A stretch of DNA of 64,000 nt from Bombyx mori (lineage: Eukaryota > Arthropoda > Insecta > Lepidoptera > Bombycidae). The notes below the pieces were generated by a model that did no database searches, was not told the DNA's origin, and worked only from the letters and a program-made list of their open reading frames with translations. Positions 54,873 to 64,000 of this stretch are shown here, piece by piece. Both the position numbers and the translations under genes were made by a program. The stretch covers positions 2,993,501 to 3,057,500 of the forward strand of contig NC_085121.1 in the NCBI RefSeq assembly GCF_030269925.1, given 5' to 3'. Numbering within the stretch: position 1 is the first letter of the stretch; each line of letters starts with the position of its first letter.

Positions 54873-55268
54873 CTAAACTCATCCAAGCATTCTATATATT
54901 AATAAGCCGTTTTACTCTAGATCGTGTTCTAAGTTACTAACAATCGTCGAAAACTCAATATCAATCGTCTTCGATTATATGCAAACATTGTAAGCCTTTT
55001 TACACGTCCACAACATAACGTGTCATCCGATATCAGATATATCAAACGGTACCGCCCCGATTCAGCGCGTTTTCGCGTGACGTTGTTACGAACAATGATA
55101 CATCGAAAAATGAACACGAAAACGATTCATTATTACATTTCACAATTTACAATTATACAATAAATCAATCGTTTTAAAATTGAATCGTAGCGGATCGCGG
55201 GTAAGTGGAGCGATCTCCGGTAAAATTTATAGTTTTAAAAACGCACAACCATATTTTTTTTGCGTTCA
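54873..55268. other. Unrecognised sequence
   Basis: AT-rich; no supported gene. Confidence 0.4.
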
Positions 55269-55835
55269 CCCAATCTAGTTGATATTTTAGTTCTAGGGTT
55301 TTTATTTTAATATGTATATACCTACAAATCAATAATTATTGAAAATTTGAAATACTTTGAAGCCACAGTTATGTAATTATTCTAGACTAGCCGTATTCGC
55401 CCGCTTCGTTGCGCATTTAAAATTAACATTACTATTTATGGTCATTATTATTCGCCCAATCTAGTTGATATTTTAGTTCTAGGGTTTTTATATTAATATG
55501 TATATGTATATACCTACAAATCAATAATTATTGAAAATTTGAAGTACTTTGAAGCCACAGTTATGTAATTATTCTAGACTAGCCGTACTCGCCCGCTTCG
55601 TTGCGCATTTAAAATTAACATTATTATTTATGGTCATTATTATTCGCCCAATCTAGTTGATATTTTAGTTCTAGGGTTTTTATATTAATATGTATATGTA
55701 TATACCTACAAATCAATAATTATTGAAAATTTGAAGTACTTTGAAGCCACAGTTATGTAATTATTCTAGACTAGCCGTACTCGCCCGCTTCGTTGCGCAT
55801 TTAAAATTAACATTATTATTTATTGTTATTATTAT
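55269..55835 (-). repeat. Three-unit tandem array containing Helitron 3' ends (192-bp spacing)
   Basis: Units start at 55269, 55455 and 55647 (CCCAATCTAGTTGATATTTT). Each joins ~120 bp of flanking DNA to ~65 bp of a Helitron 3' terminus. The CTAGT ends (read as ACTAG on +) lie at 55386, 55578 and 55770, exactly 192 bp apart. The inner two units share a 6-bp insertion absent from the outermost. Confidence 0.92.
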
Positions 55836-55992
55836 TAGGGAGTCCAACATTAATATAAATATTAGCCTATCCATTAAGTACATGTATTTTCTACAGGGAT
55901 ACCAAGTTTCAAGTCAATCGGATGCATGGTTCAGTAGTTATAACGGAACATCCGTAAAAACCACTGTAAATTTATATATGTATTAGTATAGA
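55770..55992 (-). mobile_element. Helitron, body and third 3' end
   Basis: On the - strand it begins TCTATACTAATACATATATA, carries GGATGTTCCGTTATAACTAC and ATGCATCCGATTGACTTGAA, and ends GGGCGAGTACGGCTAGT. Its 3' terminal segment recurs twice more downstream. Related to 35037-35690. Confidence 0.85.
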
Positions 55993-56126
55993 TAGTATAG
56001 ATTAGTTTTTATTCAATGGATTTGTTCGTTTTCTCTTCTACTATTAGCACTGCGCTTTTTTCTCGATTGTCTAATTTCGTCATGTAGATCTAGACAATTT
56101 AAAACACTACATTATGTTGATTTCGC

Positions 56127-56405
56127 ACCGGAGTAGAGTTCATCCATACTACCTGGAGCCACTGCGTTCAACCACAGTGCCCTTCCAGAGATCTTTTTTG
56201 CCACGTACCATTCGGCTTTGGAATGAGCTCCCCTCCACGGTGTTTCCCGAGCGCTATGACATAGCCTTCTTCAAACGAGGCTTGTGGAGAGTACTTAACA
56301 GTAGGCAGTGGCTTGGCTCTGCCCCTGGCATTGCTGAAGTCCATGGGCGACGGTAACCACTCACCATCATGTGAGCCGTATGCACGTCTGCCTACACGCA
56401 CAATT
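56127..56405 (+). mobile_element. LINE 3' end ([11 protein letters not shown] family)
   Basis: Encodes [36 protein letters not shown] and [16 protein letters not shown], then HGRR and a stop. The tail is CGGTAACCACTCACCATCAT. The best-preserved copy in the window. Confidence 0.87.
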
Positions 56406-56734
56406 TTTTTTTATGATTAAACAATCTTCAGTCATTTGCTGAGCTAAATTATGATCTTGCTGATGCTTCTTTTGTAGTCGTTTTTCATCAACATATTTTC
56501 AAGCAATAAAAAAATGCCATTTCATCAACTACAAATTCACTATGTTGCATTTAGTATAATAATTATAGCTGCTTATAATCATGTTTACTCTCACTTCAAA
56601 GAGTCCAGATGCAAATTGATAGTTGTGCAATTGCTTTTATTGACTTAAATGAGCAGATTGGGTCACCGCAATGAATAGATAGTATACACTAACCATTGTA
56701 ATCCAGTTTAAAGTAGTCTATCTTATCTTACATA
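56406..56734. other. Unrecognised sequence
   Basis: AT-rich, no gene recognised. Confidence 0.4.
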
Positions 56735-57245
56735 TTCACTGATAGCCTAAGGGACTATTCTACGCACTGGCCAGTAGGTAAGCGCACCGAATAAACCTGA
56801 GAGAGTTCCTAACACTAGCCCTAACAAGAGCAATGCTTCGAATTCATTGACTCCGACGAAGAGTTCGACGTGCAAACTAGCCCATTGACACAACCCACTG
56901 AGTTTCTCGCTGGATCTTCTCAGTGGAAGTTGGAATAGCCCCTTAGGCTAGCAACGACTAGGTAGGGAAAAAAGCAGAATCTACCACCGGATCGGAATCC
57001 CGTCCCACTGAGAAGATCCGACGAGAAACTCAGCGGGTTGTGTCTATGGGCTATTCGTAACTCGTCGATTACGACAAAGAGTTCGACGAGGACGGTGATC
57101 GGTGCTTGAAGGACCTAAAAGCAGCGAGAGCGGATCCTGAAGCCTTACGTTGCCTCGTGGCCTAGGTCAGATTTGTGCTTAGCGGAGGCCACGACAAGAG
57201 GGTTTATAGTATCGCAACGCTTTTGAAAAGTAGATCTTATGTCGA
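56735..57245. mobile_element. Rearranged jockey-clade LINE tails with an inverted middle
   Basis: 56735-56840 and 56955-57245 read as - strand tails (ACTAGCCCTAACAAGAGCAA; AGAATCTACCACCGGATCGG; GTTCGACGAGGACGGTGATC). 56841-56954 reads in the opposite direction (GAGTTTCTCGCTGGATCTTC). Confidence 0.7.
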
Positions 57246-57519
57246 ATACGAAAACCGTCTTGAAACTATAATCCTTTTCTCTATTGTTTGTATCATTTTC
57301 GTGACACTTTTGCAAAATTGAATCTTATAGGCATGTAGGGGGTAATGGATAATCAGCCCTTTATATTTATTATTCGATTGTTCACGAATCACACAAGTAC
57401 TACTAGACATTTCGATTAAGCTTTGTTTTGAGATTCTTAATCAAATGCTTTAAATCACTACGATAACTCACGCCTGAGATACAATTAGAAAACAAACAAA
57501 AAAAACAATCAAGTGCAAG

Positions 57520-57935
57520 TAATGTTTTTTTTTGCTCTCGTAGGCAGACAAGCATACGGCCCACCTGATGGTGAGTGGTTACTGGACTTCAGCAATACCA
57601 TGGGCAGAGCCAAGCCGCTGCCTACCACTTAATACTCTCCACAAACCTCGCTTGAAGAAAGATAGCGCTCGGGAAACACCGTAGAGGGAAGCTCATTCCA
57701 TAGCCGGATGGTACGTGGCAAAAAAGACCTCTGGAAATGCACTGTCGATGAACGCAGCGGTTGCAATAATATGGATGAACTCTGCTCCGATGGCAGGAGG
57801 TACGATGATAAAAAGGAGATGAAGGGATCATCTCAAACAATTCCTCAGAGCACTCCCCATGGAACATACGGTACGAAGTACAGAGGGGCAAAATACAGTA
57901 AGGACAAGTCGCTTATTACAAGGCGGCGATAGGCC
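57520..57935 (-). pseudogene. LINE 3' end ([11 protein letters not shown] family), longest copy
   Basis: On the - strand: YRMFHGECSEELFEMIPSSP, then SRVHPYY and, after small shifts, FCHVPSGYGM and STVFP-like codons, ending in a poly-A tail (T-run at 57524). It extends about 170 bp further 5' than the other copies. Confidence 0.78.
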
Positions 57936-58601
57936 TGCACAACATAATATTATGACAATATTTCGATGCCTCCAATGAACAAACACTACTCTAACTCAAA
58001 ATTTTGAAATTTTCGTTTTTCACGCAAATCGCTTCACTATGTTAAAAGTATTACAATTAATCATTATTGATGGGGTTCGAAGCAAGAGTAAATCAGCTAG
58101 CTACACAAAAAAAAACATAAATATATCTGCAATAATAAAGAATTTATCAACTTTTTTCGTTTAAACGCTCCTCCTGTAAATCTAGGAATTTGGAGTCAGC
58201 GTAGTGTTCATTGGAGGCATCGATTTTCGAAATAAATTTATGAAGCAATACACAATGTAGTAATACAAGCGAACGTATAAAATCTCGTCATAAATTAAAA
58301 TAAAAGTGTTTTGATTACGTTTTAAGACCGAAAATGCAACGATAATTAGCAAATTTTTATCACCCTCTGGCTGTAAAATGAATCAATGAATCGAAACTCC
58401 AGTTTGCTTTTAATTACTCGAGAAATAAACATTATATGATGTCGATAGAATTAATGCAAATTAACGAATACAGGTAAGTTTTTTTTATTTATTTTTTATA
58501 ACCTAAAGATTGTAATTGTTGATCGAATATTTAAATTAAATCTTGTAATCTGTTTTCTGTTCACACCGACTCTTATGATATGATTCGTTTTTTATCTATA
58601 C
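57936..58601. other. Unrecognised sequence
   Basis: AT-rich; no ORF or repeat recognised. Confidence 0.4.
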
Positions 58602-58818
58602 TCTATACTAATATTATAAAGAGGAAACATTTGTTTGTTTATTTGTTTCGAATAGGCTCCGAAACTACTGGACCGATTTGAAAAATTCTTTTTCCATTAG
58701 AAGCCGACACTGTCCCTGATGAACATAGGCTACTTTTTTTTATTTATTTTTTATTTTATTTTTTTGGTTTCATGTGTGTTTTAATGTTTCCGAAGCGAAG
58801 CGAGGGCGGGTCGCTAGT
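58602..58818 (+). mobile_element. Non-autonomous Helitron
   Basis: TCTATACTAATATTATAAAG at the start, AGGCTCCGAAACTACTGGAC inside and GGCGGGTCGCTAGT at the end. Related to 24210-24612. Confidence 0.82.
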
Positions 58819-58834
58819 TTTATTAATACGTTGT

Positions 58835-59290
58835 TTTAAGTGACTTTCAGAGTGCCGCGTCTAATTAAGGGGCATAATATCATGATGAAAGGCGATTGCA
58901 TGCAGCAGAGATGCGAATGTTGCGATGGATGTGTGGAGTAACGAGAATGAATAGAATACGGAATGCATATGTTAGAGGAAGTCTGAAAGTGGCACCTGTG
59001 ACAGAGAAGCTGAGAAGTGCGCGTTTGGGATGGTATGGACATGTGATGAGACGAAATGAAAATGAGGTTGGTAAGAAAATGTTAACTATGAATGTGAAAG
59101 GATATAGAGGAAGAGGTAGACCTAAGAAGAACTGGATGGATTGCGTGAAAGACGATATGGGTAAGAGGGGAGTGAGCGAAGAAATGGTATATGATAGAAG
59201 AGTATCGAAGGAGAAAACATGTTGCGCCGACCCCAGGTAACTGGGAGAAAGGATCCAGGATAATGATGATGATGATGATGATGAATATCA
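58835..59290 (+). pseudogene. RTE-clade reverse-transcriptase C-terminus with (ATG)n tail
   Basis: An open frame of 114 codons (58896-59240) reads MRMLRWMCGVTRMNRIRNAY, LGWYGHVMRR, GRGRPKKNWMDCVKDDM and KEKTCCADPR, a typical RTE C-terminus. A 3' UTR with GCGCCGACCCCAGGTAACTG and a TGATGATGATGATG tail follow. It is 5'-truncated; no catalytic domain remains. Confidence 0.85.
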
Positions 59291-59450
59291 TGATGCCCCT
59301 TCTCTCGATATTCTTTCGATTGCCTCGATTCTCTTAATTGTGAATCTTTCAGATATTTAGAATAACATAGTGGTATTATATGGTGGTGATATGTATAGTC
59401 CGGAAAATATACGCGCTTGCGGGCTATGAAAAATTTATTTTATCTTTTTT

Positions 59451-59692
59451 CTTTTTTTTATTGCTTGGACGAGTGAACGAGCTCACAGTCTACCTGGTGT
59501 TAAGTGGTTACTGGAGCCCATAGACATCTACAGCGTAAATGCGCCACCCATCTTGAGATATAAGTTCTGTCTCAGTATAGTTACAACGGCTGCCCTACCC
59601 TTCAAACCGAAACGCATTACCTACTGCTTCACGGCAGAAATAGGCCGAGGGGTGGCACCTACCCGTGCGGACTCACAAGAGGTCCTACCAAC
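59451..59692 (-). mobile_element. Bm1-type SINE
   Basis: T-run, TTGCTTGGACGAGTGAACGA to AGAGGTCCTACCAACAGA; slightly diverged but complete. Confidence 0.9.
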
Positions 59693-59839
59693 AGATGAAA
59701 ATTGTAAACTGCATGTTGGTAATATCGGCAATTAGGAATGCCCAACGAAGATATATGTAAGAAATCATGACGTTTGCGATAAACACCGATGAGCTTGTAG
59801 CTGGATAGATAATTACAATATAATTGAGGGAAACATGAA

Positions 59840-60012
59840 TTATGTTAATGACAATTCTAAGTAGCATATATACAAGACTGATGGACACGATGGCGGGAAG
59901 GACGTGGTTGAGAATGGCGGGGCCATCGAATATAATGGCATAAAAAAGAAGAGGCCCATGCCCAGCATTGGGTATCAAAGTTTTGAATATACAACAATAG
60001 CACATATGTATA
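59840..60012 (+). pseudogene. RTE-like LINE 3' remnant
   Basis: GCGGGAAGGACGTGGTTGAG (AGRTWLRMAG in the coding frame) and GAGGCCCATGCCCAGCATTG (EAHAQHW) are hallmarks of an RTE-like reverse-transcriptase C-terminus, with frame breaks between. Confidence 0.6.
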
Positions 60013-61335
60013 ATATGCCAGATAGCATAAAATCGGATGTAGTATATATTGATTTAGTTTCTTTCCGTTGCAAAATGATCTCGTAAATATTTTTGAAAAC
60101 GTTCAAAAATAATTTGACTGTGTTTGTCTTTGACGCCAAAACATATTTAAATGGATGTTGCATGAGTAAAAAAAGCGTTCGTGACGTGCGCTTTTTACTG
60201 GTCGATGAATTATTTGAACGGTCCTCGTATTGGCTTATTGTCGAGATGCGTTTTTTGCGAAAGAAGATATAAAAAAAAAATCCACACATCTCCAAATTGA
60301 TGATGTATTTTTATTAGTTCCTTTTATGTTGGAAGACCTTTTCAATTGAGTTTTACGATGGTGAAACATTAAAAATCCTTCTGGTGGCCTGTCAATCTGT
60401 CAAGACGTTTACTTTTTTTTTTTTTTCTTTGTATGGAAATTTTTACAAAACTATTATATCGGATTCAAATAATGAGGCGCAATTCTACTTGTATAACAGT
60501 AATCGTGCGTCGATTTTGAGATGCATGAATTAACAGTTATTATATTAAACTTCAATTCTTGCGTTGTCTACAGAAAGCCATGTTACAAGCGATGATTACT
60601 ACAGTACCTATATTATATATTATATTAATATACAATTAAATATAAATTAATCTTAAACAGTTAATCAAATGTAAGCAAATCTTAGATATATAATTTTTTT
60701 TTAATGCACTGACGATTGCACCTATAATTGAGGTGACATCATCATCATGTGAACTTTGGTCAGTTTATCAATGTTTTGTATTGATTATCACTTTGTTGGT
60801 GCAACTTAATAAATAAATAAATAAACAAGACAAAACAAAAAAAAAAGTATGATAACTGTAGATTAATTAGTAAGAAAAGTCATGAAGTCAAATGTGCAAA
60901 CTTAATAAGATGATACGTGCATTTTCAATCCAAAATTTCAAAATGGGTAATTTGATCCGTTATGGTATATTTAGTTAATGAACTTTAGTAATAGCGGAGC
61001 ATGACCGGATTTTACTACTAGTATTGTAAGGTTTGTTGTAAAATAATTATAATTAAAAAAAAAATTAAATGTTAAAATGAACACAATTTTCGGATTGCCA
61101 TGTGGCAATACTATTGGTGAGAGCGATGACGGTAGTGGGTAGGAGGCATATTAAAAATTGCGGTGAACGAAGTAAAGGGGGTAGCTGAATAAAAAACGTG
61201 TAAAGCTGTGTACATTGCGGTGATCGCGTATGAATACCTAAAAAATTGTAAAAGTGGAATTACAAATAATTAAGTACAGAATTAAGTAAACTACGACAAT
61301 CTGTGAACTATCCCTACTACAGTCTTGTGTAATTT
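60013..61335. other. Unrecognised AT-rich sequence
   Basis: Homopolymer runs and short hydrophobic frames only. Confidence 0.4.
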
Positions 61336-61386
61336 TTTATCGCTTTAACGAGCTCCCTTCCCATCTGTTACTAAATGGTTACCGGT
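61336..61386 (-). mobile_element. Small degenerate Bm1 fragment
   Basis: TTATCGCTTTAACGAGCTCC, then CATCTGTTACTAAATGGTTA and CCGG match the Bm1 tail side. Confidence 0.5.
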
Positions 61387-64000
61387 TGGAAGTGTAATAT
61401 TTAGTATTGAGTATTTTATCAAACTTAATAGTATGCTCGTTTCGTTTTTTTTTTTCCTACCCTCAAGATCTTATACGTATGAGCGATATTTAAAGCAATT
61501 TGCGAGCCCGCATTCACATGAATGATTCATGAATCGTTTTCATCAATACTATTGCTTTGATTGTGTATTCCCGTTACTGTGCCTATGGGACCCAATAACC
61601 GTGAACTCACCTGCCCATCCCCGATAGGAACACATATAGAAACAACAATTGCACACATAAAAAAAGAATGTTTACTAAACATAAAAAAAAAACACGACAG
61701 TACAAATGTACAAGTACTCGCCACGATAATAAAATCGATAATAATGTTTGACCCGGTCCGATGATAGTACCTACTCGATTTTAGCAAATTGAATTTGTCG
61801 ATATCGAACGATAATTTACACGTTTAATGCGTTCGTAATTTTGTTTTGACAGATAACAGGGTATGTAAAAATTAACAAAAACAAAAAAACAAAAAACAAA
61901 AAAAAAGTGTACACAATTTGAGCGGAATCGATTTTTGTTGTTCGGTCGCGGAATGGTGCTAAAACATCCGATCGAATGACGGTTTCGTATCGTTTTTGTT
62001 GCAGAAAAAAAAACCAAATAAATGTCAAGCAGCTTTACGATACTTAGAAAATAATATATGACATTTCAAAATAATAAAATAACATATAAAAACTTATGCG
62101 TGACGAATGAACATAGAACAAAAACATACAGCCTATATATACATAGTGCATTTGTAATGTGTTATGTTTTTGTTTCTAATACCAAAAAAAAAACAGTTGA
62201 CATCTTTGATGGTAACTTTTCCAAGCAAAACTGCAAAAAATCATAGACTCAGCTAAGAATATATTGATATCTTGTGACTTAGATAGACCGAGAGCTCGCT
62301 TACGCAAGTACTCCAAATCAAACACAATTGCAGTTTGTAACAAACACTACGAGCAGATCGCTTTGTTGTCAGGCTGCTTGTTTCTAGAATAGTTCTGATG
62401 CAGCAATCACCAATTATGGTAGCTTCGAAACGATTGGGCAAAATTAATAGGAACTTTATTAATGTTTCGTATTTAAGTAGAAGAGGCAAATAAATTGCCA
62501 AGAAATGGAAAAATGGTTGGTGAAAATCGGTCGCACTGGTGGAATAATACGAGAGATGTAAACAAATAAGCCTCAACATTCGATTCTAGTAGGCCGATGG
62601 TGTGAATGGTTACAATAAAACTGAACACTAAGAGAAATGACGACAAGATGACGTGCAGAAAATACGCTGACAATAAGTACGAGCATATCATTTACTTTTG
62701 AATTTGTAGCGCTGTTCAAAGTTGCGTGTCCCTTAGCTCTCATATAAATAAATAGCTGTCGAATATTGAAATAAGAAATAATACCGAATCAACGAAATAA
62801 TACCAATAACTAGAAGGGAACAATTAAATATAGGTATAAATCTGTTGACGTCACCCAATAGAATTGAGGTTGCACAGTACGACTGCAAATGTATTGGTCT
62901 GGTATTTATTTACGCGTGTTACGTATTATTAAAACTAGCAGCACACTGTAAATTTAACACACATTGGAAAGTTACACTCAGAGGTATGACCTAATTTTAA
63001 AATTGAACGTAATACAGTAATTTTATCGATGCGTACATAATAATATTACCTATGCTACACTTCGACTACGAATTCCGTATAATTCAACAAGAAAACGCAC
63101 CTAAAGTCCTTTTTTTATTTCGCCCTTTTATGAAGCAAAGAATATTAAGTGTTACAATTTGCGCTCTTATCGCTAAATAACCAATAATCGATATTAAATA
63201 GAATAGCCCAATGCACCAATACAATCTAAGACTCGAATGACAGCAACGAGACAAATTCTTAGTATCGGGAACACTATGCGATTCAACATTAAATACACAA
63301 CGAAGAGATATTCTATTTCTGGATGTTTTGCAATCGGACACGTTTCGCAATGAAAGATTCAAATCAACAGAAATACAACTTACTAAAAATTTATTTAGAA
63401 TCTAAAATACGTAATTGATAAAGAATTTTCTTATAGCATAGCACTGTAACATGTTTTAGTATCTCTTTTAAAATCGCATCGCCGAGTATCTCCTTGTAGT
63501 CCAAAACCACATCTAAATTCCACCTACTAACAACGTGCATATGAAAATGAGATGCATACATTTAATTTTATTAAAATTTATTGGACAAGAAGAATCTTTG
63601 ACCTAACGACATAAAATGGACACCTTAAAATTGATATTGGTTTTCGACGTTTATTTTTTTTTGTAATTTTTCAATAACCAGAATTCGGCAATTTCGATGA
63701 GCAAAAATTAAACTAATTAGCAATTAGTAAACTAATGTGCAACGACCACCCAAATGGATATGCGGTTTGCCGATTATGTTTTGCGTCAAAATCCAGTTTT
63801 ATGCACTCCTCAACCGCCGAGTGTAGCTATAGCAACAATTACAATTATTGTAATGCTTGCATTGAGGTCTTTGATGACTAATGAATTCTTCGTTGCGTAA
63901 TATTATAAGACGATAACTATTATACTTTGGGACAAAATAAGTAACACCCTCGCGTTCACAAAAGGATACGCCGAGAAAACCAAGCATATAAGCGAAACCC
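61387..64000. other. Unrecognised AT-rich sequence with small hydrophobic frames
   Basis: Several 60-110-codon - strand frames between 61527 and 63362 encode hydrophobic stretches without a recognisable family motif or supported splice structure. Confidence 0.35.

Noticed and set aside
59685..60005. 106-codon - strand frame that looks like a multi-pass membrane protein
   Set aside because: The + strand of the same bases carries RTE-like C-terminal signatures (GRTWLRMAG, EAHAQHW), and the frame runs into a Bm1 SINE, so it is the shadow of a LINE remnant.

Overview
This window is insect nuclear DNA, almost certainly from a silkworm (Bombyx). It is AT-rich, intron-containing, and packed with copies of the Bm1-type SINE, jockey-clade and RTE-clade non-LTR retrotransposons, mariner remnants and short Helitrons that start TC and end CTAGT. 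The species call rests on recognising the Bm1 SINE, not on a database search.

Only two host genes are readable, and they converge. (1) On the + strand, three 3'-terminal coding exons (7608-7734, 8191-8248, 8329-9843) encode the Gln/Pro/Ser-rich C-terminus of a protein I cannot name; a poly(A) signal lies at 9954-9959. Everything from 1 to 7607 is its upstream intron, holding a Helitron and a mariner split by a 5.1 kb jockey-clade element (1909-7037). (2) On the - strand, seven exons between 37796 and 30179 encode the C-terminal 353 residues of Fizzy-related/Cdh1 (fzr), the WD40 co-activator of the anaphase-promoting complex. All splice phases agree. Its N-terminal exons were not found in the remaining 26 kb.

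Layout: 1-7607 intron with nested transposons; 7608-9980 end of the + strand gene; 10-26.5 kb intergenic, nearly all repeat debris; 26.55-30.18 kb a repeat-free AT-rich block, probably the long fzr 3' UTR; 30.18-37.80 kb fzr exons, with mobile-element sequence close to most splice donors; 37.8-41.6 kb Helitrons and SINEs; 41.6-48.0 kb repeat-poor unique DNA, possibly fzr upstream intron or regulatory sequence; 48.5-51.5 kb a nearly intact RTE element with a 13-bp target-site duplication and one frameshift; 52-60 kb SINE, LINE and Helitron pieces, including a Helitron whose 3' end is repeated in tandem three times at exact 192-bp spacing; 60-64 kb AT-rich DNA with little recognisable.

No CRISPR, operon or rRNA features are present, and no authentic tRNA gene was recognised. 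The window's interest lies in how the mobile elements are nested, how they crowd the fzr splice sites, and in the Helitron terminal array.
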